A program made the position numbers and the translations under genes. A model generated the notes under the pieces. It had not been told where the DNA came from. It did no database searches and saw only the letters and a program-made list of their open reading frames with translations. Below, piece after piece: positions 34,000 through 43,290 of a stretch of DNA of 64,000 nt. This DNA is from Clostridium_AD sp937920395. GTDB lineage: Bacteria > Bacillota > Clostridia > Clostridiales > Clostridiaceae. Location of the stretch: assembly GCA_052274345.1 (NCBI GenBank), contig DAVZGP010000010.1, forward strand, positions 1 through 64,000. The letters run 5' to 3'. Within the stretch, counting starts at the first letter, position 1. Each line of letters opens with the position of its first letter.

Positions 34000-35127
34000 T
34001 TAATTTGTAGCAAGTCCTAAGATTTTCACTGATTCACCACTATAAATAGTCGAAACTTCAATTTTGATTTTGTGATTTCCTACTAAATTATCAGATATTA
34101 AATTAGAATAACTAACCTCAGTAGATGACTTAGTGTCTACTTCAGATAAGAATTTTCCATCTAAATATATACTGAATTTCCCACCACTGGGTTGCTTAAG
34201 GAAATGTATAATAGCTAGACTACCCGTAGTATTAAAAGTTACAGAATCTAATGCCTTTTCCCCAACTAATCCATCTTCTAAATTAAATCCATTATTTATA
34301 TCTGGTGTAGTATCAAAAACAAACTTAGTTAATTTATTAGTATCTTTATAAAAAACACTATAAGTAAGGTTAGTTTTTTTATTTGTTTTATAATTACTAT
34401 CTATAATTTTTTCAATTGTGCTTGCATAGTAACTATACCCCTTGTCATTTGGAATTTCTGTATCCTTTGTTAAATCTTCATATCTTTCTGGCGAATTAAC
34501 AAATGTTTTTATAGTATCGGCATATTGAAGATTATAATGCGTCGATAATTTTTTTATAACATCGCAGTAAGCATTATCTTTTCTAAATGAACTTTGTATA
34601 ATTGGTATTATTTCTATATTGGGGTTTGTCTTTTTAAGTTTAATTATTATACTTTCATAAAAAATACCAAATTCATCTGGCGTCATACTCCACTGATCAT
34701 TTTGTCCAAAACATAAATATGCTACATCATATTTTGTAGTTATTTTAGAATTATTTAATTCCACCCAGCTTCGTATACCTGTACTTCCGCCACCTGTAAT
34801 TAAATCAGTTGTTATAGTTGAGTTGTATTTTGTCTTAACATCTTTTGCTATTAGGTTAAACCACTTTTTATCTGTAGTAGATGCACCATTACTTTGGCCC
34901 ATACTATCTCCTAATATTAAAGCATTTACATCTGCTTTTTCATGAAGCTGCTGATAAAAATTTAAACTTGAAGTATTTATATCATCAGTTCCTGCTGCTT
35001 CTTTATCTTTCTGTGCTGATACAATAAGTGCTTTTTCATTTTTGCTATAACGTTTAGATCCAATTACGATTCCATAAGATGCCACTATAATTAATAGTGT
35101 ACATATAATTGCCACTGCTTTTTTCAT
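34000..35127 (-). CDS. SGNH/GDSL-type hydrolase, membrane-anchored
   Basis: A 375-residue protein with an N-terminal anchor helix (about 4-22). The SGNH domain (about 60-240) has block I ILGDSMGQSNG with the nucleophile Ser, a Gly in the GGGSTGIRSW segment, block III CFGQNDQ with Asn, and a C-terminal beta-sandwich-like region. Such enzymes deacylate extracellular glycans or lipids; in surface-polysaccharide loci they often remove O-acetyl groups. The His of block V is not certain. GAGGAG lies 9 bases before the ATG. Confidence 0.8.
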   Translation of the reverse strand: MKKAVAIICTLLIIVASYGIVIGSKRYSKNEKALIVSAQKDKEAAGTDDINTSSLNFYQQLHEKADVNALILGDSMGQSNGASTTDKKWFNLIAKDVKTKYNSTITTDLITGGGSTGIRSWVELNNSKITTKYDVAYLCFGQNDQWSMTPDEFGIFYESIIIKLKKTNPNIEIIPIIQSSFRKDNAYCDVIKKLSTHYNLQYADTIKTFVNSPERYEDLTKDTEIPNDKGYSYYASTIEKIIDSNYKTNKKTNLTYSVFYKDTNKLTKFVFDTTPDINNGFNLEDGLVGEKALDSVTFNTTGSLAIIHFLKQPSGGKFSIYLDGKFLSEVDTKSSTEVSYSNLISDNLVGNHKIKIEVSTIYSGESVKILGLATN

Positions 35128-35334
35128 GTAAGATCACTCCTCAAATACTAAATAATAGATAATTAATTCTAAATACTTCTACATAATTATACTATTTTTT
35201 TCACTATTTTGATATAATGACTTAATTTATATTTATATATATACAAAACGTCCTAAAATTATACTTATGTTGTTTTATATTCACCATAACTCTCTTGTTT
35301 AAGATTAGCAATATCAGCGTCTACAATAAAAAAA

Positions 35335-35375
35335 GAACTACCCAAATGCCTATAAACATTTGGATAGTTCTTTTA
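35335..35375 (-). terminator. Terminator after the capD-like gene
   Basis: GAACTACCCAAATG and CATTTGGATAGTTC (35335-35348, 35357-35370) form a stem with one mismatch, and a run of T follows on the minus strand (35327-35334). Confidence 0.8.
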
Positions 35376-35411
35376 ACTTTATTAAATTTTGCCTTCTAAA
35401 CGGAATGTAAG

Positions 35412-37274
35412 CTAGATAGCTTTCTCATTCTCGCCAGGCGTTTTTTTATAAGTAGGAACGATATCTTTAATTTTATCAGTTAATGCATCAACATCATTTG
35501 CTGCAATAATTTCCGCAAGATCCTTCATACTTTCTTTCATTACTCCTAAATCAGTAAAAGTAGGTTTACCAATAAAAATCTTCGCATGTTTAGTATTAGT
35601 AAGTCCTTCTTCACTCATTAGCAGTTCTTCATAAAGTTTTTCTCCTGGACGAAGCCCTGTAACTTCAATTTTAATATCTTTATTTGGCTCAAAGCCTGAA
35701 AGTTTTATTAAATCCCAAGCTAAATCATATATTTTAACAGGCTTTCCCATGTCCAAAACAAAGATTTCTCCACCCTGTGCATATGCACCAGATTGAAGCA
35801 CTAATTGTGCAGCTTCAGGTATTGTCATAAAGAATCTTGTTATGTATTTATTAGTGAGTGTAACTGGTCCACCATGAGCTATTTGATTTTTAAATAATGG
35901 TATAACTGATCCATTACTTCCTAGAACATTACCAAATCTCACTGCTACAAAATGTGTTTTACTTATCTTATCCATAGATTGTATAATCATCTCACACATT
36001 CTCTTAGTAGCTCCCATAACATTAGTTGGGTTTACTGCTTTATCTGTTGATATCATAACAAATCTTTCAACATTATGTCTATTAGCACACTCTGCTACAT
36101 TATAAGTTCCAAATACATTATTTTTTATTGCTTCCATAGGACTTACTTCCATTAATGGAACATGTTTATGTGCCGCTGCATGGAAAACTATATCTGGTGA
36201 ATAAGTATTAAAAACATCTTCAAGTCTTGCTTTATCTCTAACAGACCCAATAAGTACCTTTAAATCTAATTTTGGATATTTATACTTAAGTTCTATTTGT
36301 AAATCATAAGCATTGTTTTCATATATATCAAAAACAATTAATTGTTTAGGTGCAAATTTTATAATTTGACGACATAATTCAGAACCAATAGAACCGCCGC
36401 CACCTGTTACTAAAATTGTTTTGTTTTTAATATACGCTGCAATGCCTTCTGTATCGAGCACTACTGCTTTACGACCAAGTAAATCTTCAATGTCTACTTT
36501 TCTAATTTGACTAAGGGAAACTTTTCCATTTAATATTTCATACATACCTGGAATAATTTCTATTTTACATTTTGTTTTTTTACATATTTCTAGTATTTGT
36601 TGTTTATCATCGTCTCCTATAGTTGGAATAGCTATAAGAATAGTTTCTATATCATTTGATTTTGCAATAGAAATTATATCTTTTCTATTTCCTAAAACCT
36701 TTACTCCCATTATGATTTTACCTTTTTTATAAGGTTCATCATCAATTACAGCTACAGGAGTATACTTAGCTTGGCTGCTGCTTTTCATTTCTTTTATAAC
36801 CATAGCTGCAGCTGCCCCAGCTCCAATTACCATTACCCTATTTCTATCATTCTTACTTACATTACAATTCAAAATACCCGAAAATCTTTCATAGACTCTA
36901 AAAGACATCCTAAACCCAAGTATGAATAGAATACTAAAAGCACATGCAAGTATACTTACTCCATATGTAAATGGATGACCGATAATTCTAACAAATGCAA
37001 TGGTTAGAATATCTGCAGCAATACAAGCGCCAATAGCCAACATAAATTCATCTACACTTGCATAACTCCACAGACTTTCATAAAGTTTGAATAAATAAAA
37101 ACACGCTATGTAAATAACTGTTACTATTATTGCTATCTCTTTATAATCGCTTGAATAAAACTTGAAATTTCTATAGTTATACCTAAAATAGAAAGCTAAT
37201 ATATATGCTAAGTTAACTAAAACTGCATCACTTAGTATGAGTATCGGCTTTTTCCATTTTCCTAAAGCTTTCAC
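35412..37274 (-). CDS. Membrane nucleoside-diphosphate-sugar 4,6-dehydratase (CapD/PglF type)
   Basis: A 620-residue protein with four N-terminal membrane helices (about 12-120), a first Rossmann domain (VMVIGAGAAAAMVIKEM, about 145) and the catalytic extended SDR domain (about 270-590) with VTGGGGSIGSELCRQI and STDKAVNPTNVMGATKR. In this family Met replaces the usual SDR Tyr, as seen here. The enzymes make 4-keto-6-deoxy sugars from UDP-GlcNAc for surface glycans. GTG 37274 is chosen because AGAGGTG lies 6 bases upstream; the in-frame ATG at 37316 has no ribosome binding site. Neighbours are other cell-surface genes. Confidence 0.9.
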   Translation of the reverse strand: MKALGKWKKPILILSDAVLVNLAYILAFYFRYNYRNFKFYSSDYKEIAIIVTVIYIACFYLFKLYESLWSYASVDEFMLAIGACIAADILTIAFVRIIGHPFTYGVSILACAFSILFILGFRMSFRVYERFSGILNCNVSKNDRNRVMVIGAGAAAAMVIKEMKSSSQAKYTPVAVIDDEPYKKGKIIMGVKVLGNRKDIISIAKSNDIETILIAIPTIGDDDKQQILEICKKTKCKIEIIPGMYEILNGKVSLSQIRKVDIEDLLGRKAVVLDTEGIAAYIKNKTILVTGGGGSIGSELCRQIIKFAPKQLIVFDIYENNAYDLQIELKYKYPKLDLKVLIGSVRDKARLEDVFNTYSPDIVFHAAAHKHVPLMEVSPMEAIKNNVFGTYNVAECANRHNVERFVMISTDKAVNPTNVMGATKRMCEMIIQSMDKISKTHFVAVRFGNVLGSNGSVIPLFKNQIAHGGPVTLTNKYITRFFMTIPEAAQLVLQSGAYAQGGEIFVLDMGKPVKIYDLAWDLIKLSGFEPNKDIKIEVTGLRPGEKLYEELLMSEEGLTNTKHAKIFIGKPTFTDLGVMKESMKDLAEIIAANDVDALTDKIKDIVPTYKKTPGENEKAI

Positions 37275-37462
37275 AATATACACCTCTTCTTCATTTTTCT
37301 CATAATTAGTTCTCATGATATTATATCATCATTTTTACTATTAAACATCTTTTCAATAAAAAAACACAAAAATCGCTATTTATATAATTAATTCTATAAT
37401 ATCCACAAAAACAATATTAAACTCATATATATATCATGTAATGGTGAGGGAGGTGATTATGC

Positions 37463-37624
37463 ATGTATGATGCATTAATTAAACTGGTTAATACAGTTGG
37501 CTTCCCTATAGGTGTGAGTATATATCTACTAGTTAGATTTGAGAAGAAAATTGAGGATCTCAATATTTCTATCTCTAGTTTAGCTGTAGTAATATCCGCT
37601 GTTATAGGAAAATATAAAAAATAA
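37463..37624 (+). CDS. YvrJ-family small protein
   Basis: A 53-residue protein beginning MYDALIKLVNTVGFPIGVSI, then YLLVRFEKKIEDL and a hydrophobic C-terminal half. This is the YvrJ pattern: one membrane helix followed by a basic amphipathic helix. In some clostridia YvrJ proteins occur with bacteriocin-like holins, but no partner is present here. GGGAGGTGAT lies a few bases before the ATG. The stop codon is inside the following terminator dyad. Confidence 0.85.
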   Translation: MYDALIKLVNTVGFPIGVSIYLLVRFEKKIEDLNISISSLAVVISAVIGKYKK

Positions 37625-37652
37625 GGATATCGAATTCGATATCCTTATTTTT
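37622..37652 (+). terminator. Terminator overlapping the yvrJ stop
   Basis: A perfect 26-base dyad (TAAGGATATCGAA at 37622-37634, TTCGATATCCTTA at 37635-37647) is followed by TTTTT. It also faces the convergent gene at 37692. Confidence 0.85.
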
Positions 37653-37691
37653 ATAGTCCAATAGAACGTTTGTTCTTTATTATTCTATAAT

Positions 37692-40232
37692 CTATGCCTT
37701 TGCATGTACTATGGCACTCCAGTTGCTGTATACTTTTGTTTTCCCAACAACTCTATATGCCCTTGTTTTATAATAATAAGTTCTTCCTGCTGTTAACTTT
37801 GAATTTGTATAATAAGAATTTGTCATTCTTGCTAATAACCCATAAGTTCCTCTACTTGAAGCAGCTCTATATACTTCATAACCATTTGCTCCAGATACAG
37901 CGTTGCATGTAATTTTAATACTTTTAGAACTAATTCTAGTAGCCTTGGCATTTACAGGAGTTGCTGGTATTGGTTTTGCACTTACTAAAGCTGAGAAACC
38001 ACTGTATATCTTAACATTACCATTTAGCCTGTATGCTCTAACCATATAGTAATAACTAGTATTTGTCATAAGTCCAGTGCTGTTATAACTCACACCAGTA
38101 GTGGTTGACACCAAAGTACATGAACCTTTACTCCCTGTTGCTTTATAAACTTCATATCCACTTACTCCATAAACAGCATTCCATCTAATATTAATACTGT
38201 TGTATGAGGTAGCTGCTGCTTTTAATGCTGTTGGTGTAGCTGGCATTGGTTTTGCACTTAACACAGATGAATAACCACTGTACACTTTAACAGAACCTAT
38301 AAGTCTATATGCTCTAACCTTAAAGTAATAAACACTATTACTTGTAAGCCCACTATTGGTATAACTTATTGCAGTCGTTGTTGATATTAACGTATATTTA
38401 CCAACACTTGATGTCGCTCTGTAAACTTCGTATTTACTTGCTCCAGCTACGCTACCCCATTTAACATTAATACTATTATATAAGGATGCTGCTATTTTTA
38501 CTGATGTCGGTGCAAGCAGTATTGGTTTTGAGCTTATCATAGCTGAATAACCACTATACACTTTAGCTTTACCTACCATTTTATATGACTTAACTTTGTA
38601 GTAATAGGTATTGTTTGTAGTAAGTCCACTACTTTGATAGTTAGTTTTTGTAGTCTCTGACATCCAAGTATATTGTCCAGTGCTTGATAATGCTCTGTAA
38701 ATAGCATACCCACTCGCTCCAGTTACTGTACTCCAATTAACATTAATACTATTATATGAAGCCGATGTCGCTTTTAACCCTGTTGGGATTCCATTTGGAA
38801 TAACTGTCCACTTCGCATAAATTGTTGTATTTGTCATTACTTTATCAGTAGTAAAGTTCCATACCTTTAAACATGCAGCTTCTTTATACCAACCACCAAA
38901 TGTGTAGCCTGTCCTAGTTGGTGAAACTGGCGCTACTATTAAACTATTATACGTTGCACTTTTATTACTTACTACACTTCCACCTTGGCTATTTAATGTA
39001 ACTGTGTAGTTGCTCACTGTCCACTTCGCATAAATTGTAGTATCTACTGTTACTTTATCAGTAGTGAAGTTCCATGTATTTAAGCATGTTGCTTCTTTAT
39101 ACCAACCACCAAATGTGTAGCCTGTCCTAATTGGATCTGCTGGTTTTACAGCATTAGCATTATATTCAATTACCTGATTATTTACTAATGACCCTTGAGT
39201 TGAATTAAAAAAGACTTTGCTTGCGAGATTGTTAATAGTATATTTTACATCTTTTTTATTCCCCAAAATATCAATTATTTGAAATGTTATTGATGATTTA
39301 TTGGCAACATCTAAACTTAGACTAAAGGTTCCGTTAACATTATAATCTATTTTTGTATCATCTAAATATAAATCAGCTATTGGTAGAGTTGCTCCTGTTA
39401 TATTAAGTTTTCCTTCTTTAGCTATTAAAGCATTTTTATTATCTGCTTCGTATATCTTAAGCGGAATATCTATTGGATCATTTGAAGCTTTTATTGAACC
39501 TATTGAAATTGTTCCACCTAACGTAACTACAGTACCATATTTTAAAGTGGATGCCACTGTATTATATTGAATTGCATGTATAGTTCCAGTAACGCTTAAA
39601 TTACCATAATTCTGGATTGCACCCAAAACATATACATCACCATTTACTGTAACCAACCCATTAATTGTTAATATTGAATTTGGTCCAATATATAAATCTC
39701 CATTTATTGTTTTAGTCGACCATTCCTCGCTTTGAGTAACACATGTTTGAGATAGAGGATTAATTGATGTATCTACTTGCTTTAACTCAAAATTAAGAGG
39801 TTTCAAATCTTGTTTGATTAAAGAAAGTGGATATATGTTTGAATTATCTATATGTTTAGCGTTACCTAAATTGTCAGTTACACTAACATAAGTAGCTTTC
39901 CATGTACCAATTTCATCTATACTAGATAAACTTAAAGTACCTTCATATATGTCTCCACTAATATTCTTCATACTTATAGATTTTGATTTATTTGTTAAAG
40001 GCGATCGATAAAAAATAGTAACATCTTTTATTCCACTACCGTCACTATTAGTAACCCCTAGTGTTACCTTAACACTTTCTCCAGCTACAACAGATATCTT
40101 GTCTACACTCATACTACTTAATATTGGTAGTGCTACGTCAGTTACTGCCTTAGCAGTCATTGGTGTAAAAACAATATTGCTTAATACCATTAAAAAAACT
40201 AATAAACTAGTAAAAATTTTTTTATAAAACAC
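37692..40232 (-). CDS. Large secreted surface protein with InlB-type and Fn3-like repeats
   Basis: An 846-residue exported protein: signal peptide (1-29), an Ig-like domain (about 35-140), a short beta-helical stretch resembling polymer-forming sequences (GDLYIGPNSILTINGLVTVNGDVYVLGAI), a beta domain, two InlB B-type repeats (about 345-480) and four Fn3-like modules (about 485-846). The repeats share long near-identical segments with the protein at 31642 (SYNSINVNWSTVTGASGYAIYR), so the two genes probably exchange modules. No enzyme domain or LPXTG anchor is seen. GAGGGGG lies 7 bases before the GTG start. A structural wall or adhesion role is inferred. Confidence 0.85.
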   Translation of the reverse strand: MFYKKIFTSLLVFLMVLSNIVFTPMTAKAVTDVALPILSSMSVDKISVVAGESVKVTLGVTNSDGSGIKDVTIFYRSPLTNKSKSISMKNISGDIYEGTLSLSSIDEIGTWKATYVSVTDNLGNAKHIDNSNIYPLSLIKQDLKPLNFELKQVDTSINPLSQTCVTQSEEWSTKTINGDLYIGPNSILTINGLVTVNGDVYVLGAIQNYGNLSVTGTIHAIQYNTVASTLKYGTVVTLGGTISIGSIKASNDPIDIPLKIYEADNKNALIAKEGKLNITGATLPIADLYLDDTKIDYNVNGTFSLSLDVANKSSITFQIIDILGNKKDVKYTINNLASKVFFNSTQGSLVNNQVIEYNANAVKPADPIRTGYTFGGWYKEATCLNTWNFTTDKVTVDTTIYAKWTVSNYTVTLNSQGGSVVSNKSATYNSLIVAPVSPTRTGYTFGGWYKEAACLKVWNFTTDKVMTNTTIYAKWTVIPNGIPTGLKATSASYNSINVNWSTVTGASGYAIYRALSSTGQYTWMSETTKTNYQSSGLTTNNTYYYKVKSYKMVGKAKVYSGYSAMISSKPILLAPTSVKIAASLYNSINVKWGSVAGASKYEVYRATSSVGKYTLISTTTAISYTNSGLTSNSVYYFKVRAYRLIGSVKVYSGYSSVLSAKPMPATPTALKAAATSYNSINIRWNAVYGVSGYEVYKATGSKGSCTLVSTTTGVSYNSTGLMTNTSYYYMVRAYRLNGNVKIYSGFSALVSAKPIPATPVNAKATRISSKSIKITCNAVSGANGYEVYRAASSRGTYGLLARMTNSYYTNSKLTAGRTYYYKTRAYRVVGKTKVYSNWSAIVHAKA

Positions 40233-40270
40233 TCATATTCCCCCTCTTAATTACCGTTCTCTATATAATT

Positions 40271-41074
40271 TTATTCTTGTTCTTGTTTTTGTTTATCAGC
40301 CAATTCTTTTGCTTTTATTACAGCTTTCATATCCGCCTCTATTTTAGCGTTATTAGCAGCCTCAGTCTTAGCTTCCAAATTAGCCTTCTCCCTAGCTAAT
40401 GTAGCTGCTCTTGTTTTAGCAAGATTAGTCGCCTTTACTTGTGCTGCCTTATTTGCAGCTATTGTAGCTGCTTTATTAGCTGCATTTGTCCTAGCTAAAT
40501 TAGCTGCTTTTGTTCTAGCAAGATTAGCTGCTCTTGTTCTAGCAAGATTAGTCGCCCTTACTTGTACCGCCTTATTTGCAGCTACTGTAGCTGCATAAGC
40601 TGTATTTGACCTATTAACTGCTGCTCTATTTGCAGCAATTGTCGCAACTCTTTTAGCTTCAGCTAGTTTTGCTATCGCTTTTGACTGATTTGATAAAGTT
40701 TCTTTCGCCTTTGCTAATATTTCTCCCTGGCTTGCCTTATCTGAAACAATTTTTTCTGCTTTTGCTGCTTCATTTTGTTTTGCTAAAATTTCTGCTTCTT
40801 TTGCAAGTACATCTTTTTTTGCTTTATCACTGGCTAGTAAATCCGCTTTTTCTTTAGCTTTGGCTTTAGCTTCATTAGCAGCTAATTCATCACTTTTCTT
40901 ATTAGCTAAGCTATTGTCATTATCAACTGCTGTTGCCTTTACTCCACTTGCTAAATTAGTCTTGTTTTCAGATGAATCTTTCATTTTATTAGTAATTGCC
41001 CAAGCACTGGTACTTATAAATAACACCGCTGCTACTGTTGTTATTGCTATTACTTTCGTAGTTACTCTCCTCAT
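40271..41074 (-). CDS. Secreted Ala/Lys-rich coiled-coil protein
   Basis: A 267-residue protein with a signal peptide or anchor (1-26, RRVTTKVIAITTVAAVLFISTSAWA) followed by an almost continuous Ala-, Lys- and Glu-rich helix. Between about 150 and 230 a degenerate 8-residue unit repeats (AANLART and variants). No cysteine and almost no aromatic residues occur in the mature part. Such sequences form long coiled coils. It sits directly upstream of the large surface protein on the same strand, 38 bases away, so they may be one operon; a spacer or wall-bound role is possible. No homologue was recognised. Confidence 0.7.
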   Translation of the reverse strand: MRRVTTKVIAITTVAAVLFISTSAWAITNKMKDSSENKTNLASGVKATAVDNDNSLANKKSDELAANEAKAKAKEKADLLASDKAKKDVLAKEAEILAKQNEAAKAEKIVSDKASQGEILAKAKETLSNQSKAIAKLAEAKRVATIAANRAAVNRSNTAYAATVAANKAVQVRATNLARTRAANLARTKAANLARTNAANKAATIAANKAAQVKATNLAKTRAATLAREKANLEAKTEAANNAKIEADMKAVIKAKELADKQKQEQE

Positions 41075-41371
41075 TTATCACGCCCCCCAAATTTTAGAAC
41101 CATTAAAAAGTAAGTATATTATTTTATCTCATTATTAAAAACCATCTTTTTATAAATTTCTCCATTACAATCTAAGGTTTACTATTATAACTCGTATAAA
41201 CCCAACTTATCTTTACCATATTACACTATTAACTATTGTATTCCTTTAATTATCGTGTTACAATTTGTGACTAATTCTGCAATAATGTTACTTTATGATT
41301 TCTCCCAAAATATAGCAATAGCCTCTATTTGAATGACTTCTATACCCTGAACACGCCACATATAAATTTTC
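41075..41371. other. Intergenic region between divergent genes
   Basis: Nearly 300 bases of AT-rich sequence with no credible small gene or strong hairpin. It should hold the leftward promoter for the coiled-coil gene, but no clear -35/-10 pair stands out on that strand. Confidence 0.5.
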
Positions 41372-41400
41372 TTGACATAATTGACCATAACCTATACAAT
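41372..41400 (+). promoter_or_regulatory. Sigma-A-type promoter before gene at 41545
   Basis: TTGACA (41372-41377), a 17-base spacer, then TACAAT (41395-41400). The transcript would have a leader of about 140 bases, in which no strong structure was seen. Confidence 0.65.
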
Positions 41401-41544
41401 AAAATTGTAAAATATGTTTTTATTGATAAATAAAGTTATAGTATAAATAAAGTTATCTATAAACTTTATAAGTTTGTTTATGTCCAATTATAAATGAAAT
41501 CGATTTATACTTGTACATAACATAAGTATTAGGGGGGCCTCATT

Positions 41545-42075
41545 GTGAGTGAACAAATTATACCAACATATAAAAATGTCAATTCTTCTTTTTTCAAAAA
41601 GACTCTTTTTTATTTTAAAGTCAACAAAGCTCTTAAGGATTGTAAAACTATTGAATCAATCTTGATTAAGAATAAGGATTTAAAGAAAAAAGATAGTAGC
41701 ATAAATTTAATAATGTCAAATGGATCTACAAACGAGGTAGATGATAGTTATTTAGTAATTAAGCCGTTTAATGAATCTGGCAGTATAAGTCCTCTAATAA
41801 AATATACTTTTATTAATGGAGAAATAGAAAAATACTTTGATGAAATTAAGCGTGATATTATTATTGTAGATTTATATGAAGACAGCTTATACTTACATAG
41901 TTTTACTAAAACAAACCTTTCTATTACAGGTTACTTAATTAAAGTAGAAGTGCAATCAGAAATAAATAAAACCTTAATTTTTACTAATCAAAAAGTTAAA
42001 ATAGATGTTAGAAATACTAATAAATTTGAAACTATTAATGTATTTGATGATTTTATTAATAGTTATATAATATAA
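41545..42075 (+). CDS. Hypothetical protein
   Basis: A 176-residue soluble protein of no recognised family. It has a basic N-terminal helix region and alternating beta-strand-like segments (SYLVIKPFNESGSISPLIKYTFING, DIIIVDLYEDSLYLHSF, TLIFTNQKVKIDV). No signal peptide, cysteine pair or metal motif is visible. It starts with GTG after GGGGGG, under its own promoter, and ends at a strong terminator, so expression as a single gene is credible. Confidence 0.6.
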   Translation: MSEQIIPTYKNVNSSFFKKTLFYFKVNKALKDCKTIESILIKNKDLKKKDSSINLIMSNGSTNEVDDSYLVIKPFNESGSISPLIKYTFINGEIEKYFDEIKRDIIIVDLYEDSLYLHSFTKTNLSITGYLIKVEVQSEINKTLIFTNQKVKIDVRNTNKFETINVFDDFINSYII

Positions 42076-42076
42076 A

Positions 42077-42105
42077 AAAAACTCTCCAACCGGAGAGTTT
42101 TTTTA
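42077..42105. terminator. Bidirectional terminator
   Basis: AAAAACTCTCC and GGAGAGTTTTT pair around an AACC loop (42079-42103), with A- and T-runs on either side, between convergent genes. Confidence 0.9.
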
Positions 42106-42107
42106 TA

Positions 42108-43076
42108 TTATTTAGGTTTTACATCATCATAAATGAATTTATGAAGTTGATCTGTTGTAGCCTTAATGTTTCCCACCAAATAATACACTTTATTGATCAT
42201 TTGTGATGACCAGTAACCATCCACTGGGAATCTCTCTTGTTCCAAAGTTGTTGTACCAGTTGCAATAACTTTTGTACCAAGTTTTATCAAATTTACACTA
42301 TTCATACTAGTCTCAGTGTAGGGTAAAAGTTTGTTAACAACAGATGGAAACTGCGTCGCTCCTACTGATTGAAGTTTTGTAATCATAGCTGTTAATACAG
42401 TTCTTTGTCTTTCAGTTCTCTTAAAATCGTCACCAGCAGTATAACGTATTCTTGAATACGCAACAGCTTGAAGTCCATTTAAGTTTTGTTTTCCAGTAGT
42501 TGTAATCTTAGTTATTGCTTCTTTTTCAATTCCACCAGTTTCTTGCATATAACTATTAATTAAAGGAACTTCATCTTGCTGAACATTAATAGTTACTCCA
42601 CCAATAGCATTTATTAGGTTTTCAAGATCATAAAAATCAACAGCAACATAATCTCTAATGTTCAAATTAAAATTTTTATTAATAGTTTTAATTGCAAGTT
42701 GTGCTCCACCATAAGCATATGCATGTGTAAGCTTTGTTTGACCATGACCATCCACTGATACATAAAAATCTCTCATAAGTGATGACATTTTTATTTTTTT
42801 ATGTTTTTGATCTATAGATAAAACTATCATAGAATCTGAGCGACTTGAGTCAGTCTTGGCTCTTCTATCTAGACCAAATAAAGCAATATTTGTTACATCA
42901 TTACTCTGTTCTACATTTGTAGTCGCTGTGCTTTTAATCCCCAAATCCCCATCTTTTTTTGATATTTTCATAGTATTTATTTTACTAAGGTCATAAAAGA
43001 CGTAACCAAATCCTCCTACAACAACCACTACAAAAATAATAAATATAATTAAAACATTTTTTTTCCACCGTTTCAT
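42108..43076 (-). CDS. LytR-CpsA-Psr (LCP) family protein
   Basis: A 322-residue LCP protein. An N-terminal cytoplasmic stub and anchor helix (about 6-28) are followed by the extracellular LCP domain (about 65-300). Conserved Arg and Asp positions appear in LFGLDRRAKTDSSRSDSMIVLSID, SLMRDFYVSV and AYSRIRYTAGDDFKRTERQR. These enzymes attach teichoic acid or capsule polymers from polyprenyl carriers to peptidoglycan. ATG 43076 is chosen as GGGGAGG lies 8 bases upstream. Lies beside other wall genes (LysM/SleB divergently). Confidence 0.93.
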   Translation of the reverse strand: MKRWKKNVLIIFIIFVVVVVGGFGYVFYDLSKINTMKISKKDGDLGIKSTATTNVEQSNDVTNIALFGLDRRAKTDSSRSDSMIVLSIDQKHKKIKMSSLMRDFYVSVDGHGQTKLTHAYAYGGAQLAIKTINKNFNLNIRDYVAVDFYDLENLINAIGGVTINVQQDEVPLINSYMQETGGIEKEAITKITTTGKQNLNGLQAVAYSRIRYTAGDDFKRTERQRTVLTAMITKLQSVGATQFPSVVNKLLPYTETSMNSVNLIKLGTKVIATGTTTLEQERFPVDGYWSSQMINKVYYLVGNIKATTDQLHKFIYDDVKPK

Positions 43077-43240
43077 TTTTGTGTCCTCCCCATTGTAATA
43101 GCACAATATATGCTTAAAATTACTTATTTTTATCTTATCAAAGCAATTATACTATTATATTTACTATTTTGCTATTTTTTTCCGTGACCATTGTAAGATT
43201 TATTTCTAATTTGCGATTATTTTTAATTATTGTATTATTA

Positions 43241-43249
43241 TGGTATAAT
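43241..43249 (+). promoter_or_regulatory. Extended -10 promoter before LysM gene
   Basis: TGGTATAAT is an extended -10 box about 40 bases before the start codon. The -35 region is poor (TTTTAA), as is usual for extended -10 promoters. Confidence 0.5.
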
Positions 43250-43290
43250 ACAACAATACTACCAAATATTATTTAAAGGGGGGATAAACA

